64,000 nt of DNA from Cellulophaga lytica DSM 7489 (GCF_000190595.1 NC_015167.1:3642501-3706500), one strand, 5' to 3'; shown: positions 27,101-34,944, numbered from the stretch's first letter. The notes: generated by a model not told the origin, from the sequence alone. Program-made: numbers and translations.

Positions 27101-28451
27101 ATCAGCTGGTGCAGAAGTACAACGTCCATTGGCAACGGTTGTTATTGGTGGATTATTAACTTCAACTTTGCTTACCTTATTTGTTTTACCAATTTTATAT
27201 CATTGGGTAGAAAACAAATCTTTTACGTTTAAGCCAAATAAAAAGTTAGTAACAGCAACAGCAGTTGTATTATTACTATTTGGCTTTTCACCACAAAGTA
27301 ATGCACAAGAGTTGAATGATACAATTCCCGAAATTTCATTACAGGAAGCTGTTAAACTCGCAAAAAGTAATTATCCATTATTGAAGCAAAAGCAGTTGGA
27401 AATTACAAAACAAGAACAATTAAAATCGACTGCCTATGATTTCGGAACGACTCAAATTTTTACAGGTGGAGAAGAAATTGATAATGGAAATGGCATCTAT
27501 ACAACCATTGGTATTGGTCAATCAAATATCGATGTATTTGGCATTGGTTCTAAAAAGAAGCTACAAGAACAACGCATTCAATTGGCACAAAAAGCCTTTC
27601 AACTTTCCGAGTTGGAATTAGAATTGGAAGTTAAAAAAGCTTGGTCTAATTGCTATCAAATGAAACAAAACTATGATTTGTATAAGGAATTGGATTCCAT
27701 TTATTCCAAATTCGAGCAAGCAGTAGCTTTAAATTATGAAGTCGAAGCTATTTCTAAATTAGAATATTCGGCAGCAAAAAATCAAGCGTTTCAAATTCAG
27801 AATAAAAAAGCGCAAGCCTATAGTAATTATCTTATTGCCTTACAGCAATTCAATTTGTGGTTGGTATCAGAAGAAATTTTTACAGTTTCAGATGAATTTG
27901 AGGTAGCGATAGATAGTGATCTGGAAACATTCAGTATTGAAAGTCATCCATTGTACAGTATGTCGCAGAACATTGTAGATGAAGCGGAAGCTAAATATAA
28001 AGCTGCAAAAGCAGATAATTTGCCAAAGTTCAATCTTCAAGGTGGTTTACAAAAAGTAAATGGCAATTCAGGATTTTACACCTATCAAGCAGGAATTTCA
28101 GTTCCGTTTTTATCAGGTTCTAGCAAAGCACAAGTTAGAAGTGCCAGAATTGATAAAGAAATAGCGGAAACCAATGTAGCGTTCAAAAAACAGGAAGTAC
28201 AATCAAGGTTTGTTCAGGCTAAAGAAAATTATATGAAATGGAAAACATCTTGGGAGTTTTACAAAGACCAAGTTTTACCATTAACAAAAGAGCAAAAAAC
28301 AGGTGCATTACTGGCATATAGAGAAGGCGAAATTGATTATACTGCATTTACGCAGTTGATAAAAGAAGCAATTCAATCGGAACTGGAAGCACAGACTGCA
28401 TTAGTAAACTATTTAGAAAGCACATTTCAATTACAATATTTTAATAAATAA
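24117..28451 (+). CDS. czcA: Heavy-metal RND pump CzcA fused to CzcC/TolC-like outer-membrane factor
   Basis: 1444 residues. About 1-1035 is an HME-RND pump; the proton relay in the fourth helix reads DFGIIVDGAVIIVES, with the Asp, Asp and Glu of CzcA-type pumps, which favours Zn/Cd/Co over Cu. Around 1042-1063 is a new hydrophobic stretch ending SNAQ, like an internal signal peptide with a signal peptidase I site. About 1070-1444 is an outer-membrane efflux (TolC/CzcC) domain with the usual long coiled helices. Fusions of this length are known in Bacteroidota. The gene lies 4 bp before czcB. Confidence 0.93.
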   Translation: MINKIIDFSINNKFIIGLLTLTIIGTGIWSMTKVPIDAVPDITNNQVQVITQSPNLGTEDIEQIVTYPIEVAMSNLPDVQEIRSISRFGLSVVTIVFDDDMGTYLPRQLVAEKLNEVKEQIPAGFGEPTMGPISTGLGEIYQYTLKVAPEYKDKYTITDLRSMQDWIVQRQMAMVEGVVEVNAIGGKIKQYEVAVDPNDLNAIGLTITDVFNALEANNQNTGGAYIEKNHQANFIRGEGLVRSLEDIKKITVKNINNIPVTIGDIATVQFGSAIRYGALTQDGEGEVVGGLVMMLKGANSNDVIANVKERMTQIEKSLPEGVIIEPLLDRSKLIGETTSTVTTNLIEGALIVIFVLVFLLGNWRGGLIVASTIPLSLLFAFILMNVFDVWVNLMSLGAIDFGIIVDGAVIIVESTVFLIASQVLKKKQLTSKERDKVSSNASKKMMNAAFFGQLIILIVFLPILALQGIEGKMFKPMALTFIFAMIGAMVLCLTYVPMMSALILRAPKNDKKSYGDRFVHWVEDKYQPLLVRALRKGKWVIGIAVVLFGITVFMFSRMGGEFIPQLDEGDIAFHAILKPGSSLTETIETTTKIEQIVKAKFPEVDKIVSRIGVAEIPTDPMPMDIADVFVILKPKSEWTTIESKDELIEAMKEAVEMVPGVNYEFTQPIEMRFNELLEGVREDIAIKLYGEDIDILSQKAEEISKIIAGTEGIGDMKAEATTGLPQMTINYNRNKLAQYGLQINTLNQTVQSAFAGGTAGVIFEGEKRFDLVVRLSDQNRKDISDVQNLYINLPSGAQIPLREIADVSYKAGPMQISRDNTNRRTYVGVNVRGRDVKSLVTEIKSKLDAQLELPSGYFIRYGGAFENLERASNRLQTVVPIALLLIFILIYFALKSLPQTLMIYIAIPMATIGGVVALWLRDMPFSISAGVGFIVLFGVAVLNGLVMISGLNELKEEGVTNLKDRIVEGTKRRIRPIMLTAFTDVLGFLPMAISSSAGAEVQRPLATVVIGGLLTSTLLTLFVLPILYHWVENKSFTFKPNKKLVTATAVVLLLFGFSPQSNAQELNDTIPEISLQEAVKLAKSNYPLLKQKQLEITKQEQLKSTAYDFGTTQIFTGGEEIDNGNGIYTTIGIGQSNIDVFGIGSKKKLQEQRIQLAQKAFQLSELELELEVKKAWSNCYQMKQNYDLYKELDSIYSKFEQAVALNYEVEAISKLEYSAAKNQAFQIQNKKAQAYSNYLIALQQFNLWLVSEEIFTVSDEFEVAIDSDLETFSIESHPLYSMSQNIVDEAEAKYKAAKADNLPKFNLQGGLQKVNGNSGFYTYQAGISVPFLSGSSKAQVRSARIDKEIAETNVAFKKQEVQSRFVQAKENYMKWKTSWEFYKDQVLPLTKEQKTGALLAYREGEIDYTAFTQLIKEAIQSELEAQTALVNYLESTFQLQYFNK

Positions 28452-28455
28452 GACA

Positions 28456-29661
28456 ATGAAAAACAAAATATATAAAATCCTCACCGTAATGGTGTTAGCC
28501 ATATTTGTTTCAGCTTGCGGAAATAAAGAAAATCATAACGAGAATGATGGTCATTCCCACGATGAGGAAGAAAAAACAGAAGTTAACGAAGAGCATCACG
28601 ATGAAGACGAAGTAATGCTTTCACAACAGCAATTCGATGCATTGAAAATGAAAATAGATACGTTAGCATTACGTAATATGAGCGGCTATGTAGAAGCAAA
28701 CGGAACGTTAGAAGTACCACCACAAAACGAAGCAGCTATTACTACTGTTGTTGGTGCAAATGTCGTTTCAATTGAAGTGATTGAAGGTGATAAGGTTAAT
28801 AAAGGTCAAGTTGTGGCTTATCTATCGCACCCAAATATCATACAAGCGCAAACGGATTATTTAAACGCTTATAGCAATAGCGAGCTTGCAAAGAAAAATT
28901 ATGAACGTCAACAAAAATTATACGATGCTGGTGTTGGTTCTGGTGCTAATTTCCAGAAAGCAGAAGCAGAATATCAAGCATCAAAAGCAATGGTTAATGG
29001 TTTAGAAGCGCAATTAAGAATACTCAACGTTAACACTACATCAGTTCGCAATGGAACAATTGCACAGCGCATAGCATTGCGAAGTCCAATAGAAGGCTTT
29101 GTGCAAAAAGTTGAAGTAAAAACAGGTCAATATGTAGAGCCACAAACCGAATTATTTGAAATTGTAAATACGCATCACGTTCACGCCGATTTAATGGTTT
29201 TTGAAAAAGATGTTTATAAAGTACAGAAAGGTCAGAAAGTTAACTTTACGGTACAATCCATACCAGATGCAGAGCTTATCGCAGAAATCTATTCCGTAAG
29301 CAAAACCTTTGAGGACAACCCAAAAGCAGTCCACGTTCACGCAGAAATAGAAAACAAAAAAGGTAACTTAATTCCTGGTATGTATATTCAAGGTAAAATT
29401 CAAGTAGATAATACCCAAACAAAAGCTTTACCAGAAAGTGCAATTATAAAAGAAGGCGAAAGATATTATGTGTTTTCAGTAGAAAAAGAAAATGACGATT
29501 GGAGCTTTAAACCTATCGAAGTTGTGTTAGGCACTAAAGATGGTGATTGGGTATCGGTTCAATTTACTGAAAACATAGAAAGTAATACAAAATTTGCTTA
29601 TAACAATGCTTATTATCTTAACGCAGAAATGAAAAAAGGAGAAGCAGAACACGCACATTAA
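28456..29661 (+). CDS. czcB: CzcB-type periplasmic adaptor lipoprotein
   Basis: 401 residues. A lipobox (FVSAC, Cys about 21) is followed by a His/Glu/Asp-rich metal-binding tail (ENDGHSHDEEE, EEHHDEDE). Then come the membrane fusion protein domains: barrel-sandwich (ANGTLEVPPQNEAAI to SHPNIIQAQ), a helical hairpin (about 125-195), the second lipoyl half (LRSPIEGFVQKVEVKTGQYV) and a beta-barrel. It ends EHAH. It links the CzcA trimer to the outer-membrane channel. Gaps of 4 bp and 2 bp join it to czcA and the fur-like gene. Confidence 0.93.
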   Translation: MKNKIYKILTVMVLAIFVSACGNKENHNENDGHSHDEEEKTEVNEEHHDEDEVMLSQQQFDALKMKIDTLALRNMSGYVEANGTLEVPPQNEAAITTVVGANVVSIEVIEGDKVNKGQVVAYLSHPNIIQAQTDYLNAYSNSELAKKNYERQQKLYDAGVGSGANFQKAEAEYQASKAMVNGLEAQLRILNVNTTSVRNGTIAQRIALRSPIEGFVQKVEVKTGQYVEPQTELFEIVNTHHVHADLMVFEKDVYKVQKGQKVNFTVQSIPDAELIAEIYSVSKTFEDNPKAVHVHAEIENKKGNLIPGMYIQGKIQVDNTQTKALPESAIIKEGERYYVFSVEKENDDWSFKPIEVVLGTKDGDWVSVQFTENIESNTKFAYNNAYYLNAEMKKGEAEHAH

Positions 29662-29663
29662 TT

Positions 29664-30077
29664 ATGGAAACAATAGAACAAGTATTAGAGTCAAAAAATA
29701 TTCGTGTTACAGCAATGCGTTTGCTTATATATAAGTTTCTTGCAGAAAAAGAGGTCGCTGTTACTTTAAGTGATATTGAAAATGCTTTCTCAAAAGCAGA
29801 CAGAACCACTTTATACAGAACTATTAAAACCTTTGAAGAAAAGGCTATTGTGCATCAAATAGACGATGGTACAGGGATTACAAAATATGCATTATGTGAA
29901 AAGGGATGTAATTGTGAAATTGAAACCGATTTGCACTTACATTTCCATTGTAATAATTGCAATGAAACCATTTGCTTAACAGAACATAAAATACCTCAAA
30001 TAAAAGTGCCAGATGGTTTTGTGTCAGAGAATGTAAATTTGGTGGTAAAAGGTATTTGCGATAAGTGTAGTGTCTAA
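29664..30077 (+). CDS. Fur-family metalloregulator
   Basis: 137 residues. Winged helix (about 1-80; RVTAMRLLIYKFL, RTTLYRTIKTFEE) followed by a dimer domain with zinc ligands: CEKGCNCE, HLHFHCNNCNETICL and a C-terminal CDKC. The latter two provide a four-Cys structural site. Located inside the efflux operon, it most likely regulates it, or nearby uptake genes, in response to zinc. Which metal it senses cannot be told from sequence. Confidence 0.92.
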   Translation: METIEQVLESKNIRVTAMRLLIYKFLAEKEVAVTLSDIENAFSKADRTTLYRTIKTFEEKAIVHQIDDGTGITKYALCEKGCNCEIETDLHLHFHCNNCNETICLTEHKIPQIKVPDGFVSENVNLVVKGICDKCSV

Positions 30078-30133
30078 TTATTGCACTTCCATTGCACTTA
30101 CTATTAAAGTACATTTATCCAAAATTAGAGGAT

Positions 30134-30496
30134 ATGAAGTTTAATACTAAAATACCTAAACATCTAAAACAGGCGTATAACCAAGAATTAAAACAATACA
30201 GTTTCTGTTTAGAAAATAAGCAGTTTGGTAATGCTTGGTATCATTTAGAACGTAGTCATATAATAGGACAATCTTATCCTATAGAACATACCTATTCACA
30301 TTGGCTTATGCTAAAGTTTGGATTTAGACAAAAAGATACGAAAGAAGTAATAGGTCAAATAATTAGGTTGCTTGTGGGTGGCTGGAAATCATTTATAAAT
30401 CACGTTCCACTTGGTAATACTGGTGGAGCAAACGTGCCACCATTAAAACGAATGCCTATTCCCAATGACATTGAAAAATTATTAGATATTAAATGA
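30134..30496 (+). CDS. DUF3703 family protein
   Basis: 120 residues from ATG 30134, which is preceded by an AGAGGA purine stretch; an upstream in-frame ATG at 30092 is less likely. Characteristic segments are YNQELKQYSFCLENKQFGNAWYHLERSHIIGQSY and LGNTGGANVPPLKRMPIPNDI. DUF3703 genes are commonly found with heavy-metal efflux genes; the role is unknown. It overlaps the P-type ATPase gene by 4 bp. Confidence 0.85.
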   Translation: MKFNTKIPKHLKQAYNQELKQYSFCLENKQFGNAWYHLERSHIIGQSYPIEHTYSHWLMLKFGFRQKDTKEVIGQIIRLLVGGWKSFINHVPLGNTGGANVPPLKRMPIPNDIEKLLDIK

Positions 30497-32439
30497 AAAA
30501 AAAGAAAGTCAATTTAAGAGATTTAAAACCAAATTCAGAAGTGCAACACACGCATAATGATGGTCATAATCACGGTAATGGAAGTGCATTCAAAACCTAC
30601 GTGCCTGCAATAATAAGTTTTACAATGCTTATCATTGGTATAGGTTTAGATTATTTTGATGTTTCATTCTTTAAGGATTGGATTCGTATTGCTTGGTATG
30701 GTATTGCATATCTTCCTGTAGGGTTTCCTGTTGTAAAAGAGGGTTGGATTAGTATTAAAAAAGGTGATGTTTTTACAGAGTTCTTTTTAATGTCTATAGC
30801 AACCATTGGTGCATTTGTTATTGGTGAATATCCCGAAGGTGTTGCAGTAATGCTATTTTATGCAGTAGGCGAATTATTTCAAAGTGCTGCTGTAAATCGT
30901 GCAAAAGGAAATATAAAAGTATTATTAGATGTTAGACCTAAAGAAGCCAATGTATTTCGTGAGGGAGATTATAAAAGTGTTTCGCCTGAAGTTGTCAATA
31001 TTGGAGAGAAAATTCAAATTCGTGTAGGTGAAAAAATTCCATTGGATGGCATTTTATTATCCGAAAAAGCATCTTTAAATACAGCTGCGTTAACAGGAGA
31101 AAGCAAACCAGATTCCATTCAAAAAGAAGCAAAGGTTTACGCAGGTAGTATTAATTTGGAAAGCGTTATTGAAGTTGAGGTAACCAATAAGTTTGAAGAC
31201 AGTTCTATTGCGAGAATATTAGACTTGGTTCAAAATGCAACAGCACGTAAATCTAAAACAGAATTATTCATCAGACAGTTTGCTCGTATCTACACACCAA
31301 TTGTAGTGTTTTTAGCTATTGGTGTTACTTTTATACCTTACTTTTTTGTAGATGATTATGTGTTTAGAGATTGGTTATACAGAGCATTAATTTTCTTGGT
31401 AATATCTTGTCCTTGTGCGTTAGTGATTTCAATTCCATTAGGATATTTCGGTGGATTGGGAGCAGCTTCAAAAAATGGAATCTTATTTAAAGGTGCTTCA
31501 TTTTTAGATGCAATGACCAAGATAAATACTTTGGTAATGGACAAAACAGGAACCGTTACCAAAGGTGTTTTTAAAATCAAAGAAGTAAAAGCAATTGGTT
31601 GGAATGAAACCGAATTTATGCAATACTTAATGGCGATGGAAGAACAATCCACGCATCCAATTGCTAAAGCCATTTTAGAGTACAAAGCTGAAGGTGAAGA
31701 TTTTGAAGCACAAGACGTTTCTGAAGTTGCAGGTAAAGGTTTAAAAGGCATTGTAAATGGTAAAACAGTTTTAGTAGGTAATAAAGCCTTAATGACTGCG
31801 AATAATATTAATGTTCCAACGGAAACGGAATCTATTGTAGAATCGATAGTGTTGGTAGCAATCGATAATCAATTTGCAGGTTTTGTAGTAATAGCAGATG
31901 AATTAAAGGAAGATGCAAAAGAAACAATTACTAATTTACATAAAGTAGGCATTAAAAATATTATGATGCTTTCCGGTGATAAAGATTCCATTACGCAACA
32001 AGTCGCTAAAGAGTTGAACATCGAAAATGCTAAAGGTGGTTTGCTACCAGAAGATAAATTAAACGAAGTTGAAATTTTAAAGAAAAATCCTGAAAACAAA
32101 GTAGCTTTTATAGGTGATGGTATTAATGACGCACCAGTTTTAGCAGCAAGTAACGTTGGTATTGCAATGGGTGGTTTAGGGAGCGATGTAGCTATTGAAA
32201 CAGCAGATGTTATCATTCAAACAGACCAACCTTCAAAAGTAGTAAGAGCCATTAAAATAAGTCGTTCTACACGTAAAATTGTTTGGCAGAATATCATTTT
32301 AGCATTTGGTGTTAAAGTTATTGTCTTAATTTTAGGAGCAGGTGGTTTAGCTACAATGTGGGAAGCAGTTTTTGCAGATGTAGGAGTAGCATTATTAGCA
32401 ATTTTAAATGCAGTTAGATTACAACGAATGAGTTGGTAA
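30493..32439 (+). CDS. Zn/Cd-type P1B ATPase (ZntA-like)
   Basis: 648 residues. Instead of an HMA domain the N-terminus has a His-rich patch (THNDGHNHGNG). The core has all P-type motifs: TGES actuator loop (ALTGESKP), the CPC metal site (SCPCALVIS), phosphorylated Asp in DKTGTVTKG, the HP motif (STHPIA) and GDGINDAPVLA. The last helices contain GVKVIVL and ADVGVALLAILNAVRL, residues typical of the Zn/Cd/Pb subgroup. It exports these metals from the cytoplasm to the periplasm, where the Czc pump takes over. Last gene of the metal operon. Confidence 0.94.
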   Translation: MKKKKVNLRDLKPNSEVQHTHNDGHNHGNGSAFKTYVPAIISFTMLIIGIGLDYFDVSFFKDWIRIAWYGIAYLPVGFPVVKEGWISIKKGDVFTEFFLMSIATIGAFVIGEYPEGVAVMLFYAVGELFQSAAVNRAKGNIKVLLDVRPKEANVFREGDYKSVSPEVVNIGEKIQIRVGEKIPLDGILLSEKASLNTAALTGESKPDSIQKEAKVYAGSINLESVIEVEVTNKFEDSSIARILDLVQNATARKSKTELFIRQFARIYTPIVVFLAIGVTFIPYFFVDDYVFRDWLYRALIFLVISCPCALVISIPLGYFGGLGAASKNGILFKGASFLDAMTKINTLVMDKTGTVTKGVFKIKEVKAIGWNETEFMQYLMAMEEQSTHPIAKAILEYKAEGEDFEAQDVSEVAGKGLKGIVNGKTVLVGNKALMTANNINVPTETESIVESIVLVAIDNQFAGFVVIADELKEDAKETITNLHKVGIKNIMMLSGDKDSITQQVAKELNIENAKGGLLPEDKLNEVEILKKNPENKVAFIGDGINDAPVLAASNVGIAMGGLGSDVAIETADVIIQTDQPSKVVRAIKISRSTRKIVWQNIILAFGVKVIVLILGAGGLATMWEAVFADVGVALLAILNAVRLQRMSW

Positions 32440-32678
32440 TTGTCCCCACAACCCAAAACCCAGTTTTTTCGTACCTCAAAATCCTCTGTCTTTTGTGCTG
32501 TTCCGCTCGCCAATGCATAATTGGTTTTATGTCATAATACTTGTATCCAACGCTATAATAGCACATTACTTGTTTTATTTAAAAGTATCTATATAAATAA
32601 ATTAGTACAATAAAAAAGCAAAGAGCTATTGCCAACGCTCAAACAACTATTACGCCAAAAAACCAATCCCAAGCTATG

Positions 32679-32770
32679 TTACATAATAGAAGTTATAGGA
32701 GCAAAAATCCTTTCAATGGTTGCCTACGGCGTTTTATTATATTTTCGTCGCTATAACTGCTATTATGTAA
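32679..32770. repeat. Imperfect 22-bp inverted repeat
   Basis: Arms 32679-32700 and about 32748-32770 pair over about 22 bp with two mismatches (TTACATAATAG and CTATTATGTAA at the outside, AGTTATAG and CTATAACT inside), with a loop of about 47 nt. Confidence 0.6.
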
Positions 32771-33002
32771 AATATCCGCTATTCCAACGCTCACATTCGA
32801 ACTTCTAACTACATTTTCAACAAACATTAAACAGTCGAACATTCAAAAGGGTAACGTTAATTTATTATAATATTCGTTATCTCATTCAACTGCACAAAAC
32901 CATCGTTAAGTCCAAGTATTCCTTACCTCAAGTCTTTGTTTGTTTCATTTCGTTAACAAATATTAATGTCCACTTTTCCCCACCACCCAAGAAATAGGAT
33001 AT

Positions 33003-33201
33003 AAAAAAATAGGTTTAGAATATGTAGTAATACGCCATAGCACATTACTTTTTATCGTGCCTCAAAAAAGCAATAAGCTATTGTCTAAAAGTCCTGTATA
33101 AGTAGCTTGTTTAAATGCTGTTTTATCAAACAACTATTTAAAACGCTACATATACAAACGCTTCATCCAACGCTCAAATACGAACTGAAACCTATTTTTT
33201 T
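33003..33201. repeat. 199-bp segment bounded by perfect 14-bp inverted repeats
   Basis: The arms 33003-33016 (AAAAAAATAGGTTT) and 33188-33201 are perfectly complementary. A nested pair, TATGTAG at 33021-33027 and CTACATA at 33146-33152, also matches. The loop contains the second TAGCACATTACTT block. No ORF of note lies within. Could be a miniature mobile element or a folded RNA. Confidence 0.55.
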
Positions 33202-33694
33202 AAGTGTTAATTCCCCAGAAAAGTTAAAAGTAAATTGAATCAAGTTTAAACCGATTTGAAATATTAAAATAAAAAAAAATGGCAAATATATGTGGCTACC
33301 TCTGCCAACCGCACAAGGCTATAAAGGTCAAGCCCTACGGGTTTTGAATAAAACTTTTTTTCAATACCCTTTTTCTTTTGATTTAGACATTCAACTCAAA
33401 AAACTTTTATCCAAAAACCTTGACAGCCTTACCCACGCCACAACAACTATGGCTATCTTTTTTCTTTTCAAAAAAAATAATGGCGCGAAGCGTAGCGAAG
33501 CAATTTTAAATTGGATAGCTATGTCAACTTTTGAACTAAAAACACACCAAGTCGGAAAGACTTACTCGAACCCTCATTTTTTCATTCTAAACAAAGGTCT
33601 AAACAGCGGAAAACCACTCTAAAAATCCTGTGCTAACTGTTTCGTTGTCACTACTACAACAGAAGAGGTAAAACACACACTTTTTCACTTATCT

Positions 33695-33961
33695 ATGATG
33701 TTGCAAATAGGCGGTTTTTACGCTTACTATTTAAAAGGTAGTGTTATTCCGTTTATTTCAATAGATGATTGTAGGAACACTTTGAAAAACAGCTACAGCT
33801 CATTGTTTTATGATGCAATTCAGTTGCAAAAACATATTAATATTGTGTCAGCAATTAATAAAAAGGAAAAGGAGCTTCATAAAATTATTTCAAAAATGGC
33901 AGATTTGAAAGTATCATATATCCAAAGTTTATTTTCTAAAATGCAAAAAGAAGCAATCTAA
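33695..33961 (+). CDS. Doubtful small ORF, possible remnant
   Basis: 88 residues, with a hydrophobic N-terminal third (GGFYAYYLKGSVIPFISI) and a Lys-rich helical C-terminus (SAINKKEKELHKIISKMADLK). No recognised family and no clear ribosome binding site. It is in a gene-poor stretch of element A and might be a remnant of a mobilisation or membrane protein. Composition is compatible with coding, so it is kept with low confidence. Confidence 0.3.
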   Translation: MMLQIGGFYAYYLKGSVIPFISIDDCRNTLKNSYSSLFYDAIQLQKHINIVSAINKKEKELHKIISKMADLKVSYIQSLFSKMQKEAI

Positions 33962-34086
33962 AGCAACAAAATCCATATCAAAAGAATAGCATAAAACTTG
34001 CCATATATTTCAGCGGAAGGTACAACTTCGTGTTAAGTCCGTACCAAGTCCGAAGAAAATTATGTTTCATTTAAATTATTTATGTT

Positions 34087-34728
34087 ATGGGTAAAATTGC
34101 TCAAGGTATTTTAGGAGGTCTTTCAGGTAAGGTTGGTAACGTTATCGGTGGAAGCTGGAAAGGAATTGATTACATTAGAATTAAACCTTCAAGTGTAGCC
34201 AATCCAAGAACTGTTGGTCAAGTAAACCAAAGAACCAAGTTTACTGCCACTTTAGAATTTTTACAGGCTGTAAAGCCTTTTATTAAGTTAGGATATAAAG
34301 GGTTAGCTGTTAAGAAAACAGAATTTAATGCTGCAATGTCGTATGTATTGAATAATGCTATTACAGGTACTGAACCTAACTTTGTTGTTGACTATCCGAA
34401 CGCTTTAGTAAGTCGAGGAGGTTTATCTGGTGTGCTAAACCCAACGACTGATTTAGCAACTGCTGGAGAAGTAACGTTTGGTTGGGATGATAACTCTGCT
34501 GAAGGTAACGCAAATGCTACTGACAAGGCGATGTTATTGGTTTACAATCCTTCAAAAAAGGAATCCATTTCTTTACTTGATGGAGCAGACAGAACAGTAG
34601 GTTCTCAAATTATTCCAATCCCAACAACTTATGCAGGAGATACAGTAGAGCTATTTATGGCTTTTATTTCTGCTGATGGTAGTCAAGTATCAAACAGTAT
34701 TTATTTAGGCTCTGGTACAGCTAATTAA
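34087..34728 (+). CDS. DUF6266 family protein
   Basis: 213 residues. The N-terminus is the highly conserved part of this family: MGKIAQGILGGLSGKVGNVIGG, then PRTVGQVNQRTKFTATLEFL. A longer beta-rich part with Gly/Ser/Asn follows. No signal peptide. DUF6266 genes are widespread in Bacteroidota islands and prophage-like regions; the function is unknown and a structural or tail-like role is only a guess. It is a single-gene unit with a strong terminator and is the last gene of element A. Confidence 0.82.
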   Translation: MGKIAQGILGGLSGKVGNVIGGSWKGIDYIRIKPSSVANPRTVGQVNQRTKFTATLEFLQAVKPFIKLGYKGLAVKKTEFNAAMSYVLNNAITGTEPNFVVDYPNALVSRGGLSGVLNPTTDLATAGEVTFGWDDNSAEGNANATDKAMLLVYNPSKKESISLLDGADRTVGSQIIPIPTTYAGDTVELFMAFISADGSQVSNSIYLGSGTAN

Positions 34729-34750
34729 TGCTTGGTGTTTTTATTTGGAA

Positions 34751-34777
34751 ACCGCTCTAATCGAGCGGTTTTTTTTA
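34751..34777 (+). terminator. Rho-independent terminator after DUF6266 gene
   Basis: Perfect 7-bp stem ACCGCTC / GAGCGGT with a 5-nt loop and eight or more T residues. Confidence 0.93.
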
Positions 34778-34784
34778 TGCTATA

Positions 34785-34859
34785 TTTGTTGCTCTATTTA
34801 TTAATAGTTGTTACTAATCTTCTCTTATTATCCATTTTTTGTATGCTATTTGTTGCCCA
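34785..34859 (+). repeat. TGTTGC repeats, candidate arm sites at right end of element A
   Basis: TTTGTTGCTC at 34785-34794 and TTGTTGCCCA at 34850-34859. The second is identical to 13782-13791 at the left end. They lie 40-115 bp from the junction core. Confidence 0.5.
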
Positions 34860-34898
34860 AATACAATAGCACCAATGAATACAAGGGTAGTTAAATAT

Positions 34899-34913
34899 TG
34901 TATTGGGAAGTAA
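34899..34913 (+). repeat. Junction att core between elements A and B
   Basis: tgtattgggaagtaa, identical to the last 15 bp of mnmE. Identity with mnmE stops just to the left, so this is the attachment half carried by element A. Confidence 0.85.
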
Positions 34914-34944
34914 ATAAGTATTTTATTTGATATCATTTAATTTC

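Larger units (their letters stand above)
32440..34086. other. 1.6-kb gene-poor stretch with dispersed repeats
   Basis: No convincing gene except a doubtful one at 33695. CCAACGCT occurs four times (32547, 32632, 32784, 33167). TAGCACATTACTT is present at 32559-32571 and 33038-33050, each followed by an AAAAAAGCAA...AGCTATTG block. Two long inverted repeats (listed separately) lie inside. An open frame at 33290-33622 has an odd composition (including a GCGAAGC repeat near 33484) and is not called. The stretch may be degraded mobilisation DNA or a structured regulatory or attachment region. Confidence 0.6.
13655..34913 (+). mobile_element. Integrated element A (tyrosine recombinase, primase-helicase, Argonaute and metal-resistance cargo)
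   Basis: About 21 kb bounded by the mnmE core repeat. From left to right: excisionase-like gene, intact integrase, a gene of unknown function, two HTH genes, a BT4734/VirE-N protein and a PriCT-2/DUF3987 protein. Then come the XRE-HEPN-Argonaute operon, a Czc/Znt metal operon, a 1.6-kb gene-poor stretch and a DUF6266 gene. No relaxase, coupling protein, type IV secretion or capsid genes were seen, so it is not a self-transmissible conjugative element as it stands. The right boundary rests on the 15-bp core only. Confidence 0.82.

Noticed and set aside
32440-33203. Integron-type attC array
   Set aside because: Repeated motifs and inverted arms exist, but no consistent attC core sites, no cassettes between the repeats and no integron integrase.
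33290-33622. 110-residue open frame in element A
   Set aside because: Odd amino acid composition, a direct GCGAAGC repeat inside, no domain and no ribosome binding site. More likely non-coding or a remnant.
34087-34728. Evidence for a prophage
   Set aside because: A lone DUF6266 gene is not enough; no terminase, portal, capsid or tail genes occur in either element.
13655-34913. Conjugative transposon
   Set aside because: No relaxase, TraG-type coupling protein or Tra genes were found between the boundaries.
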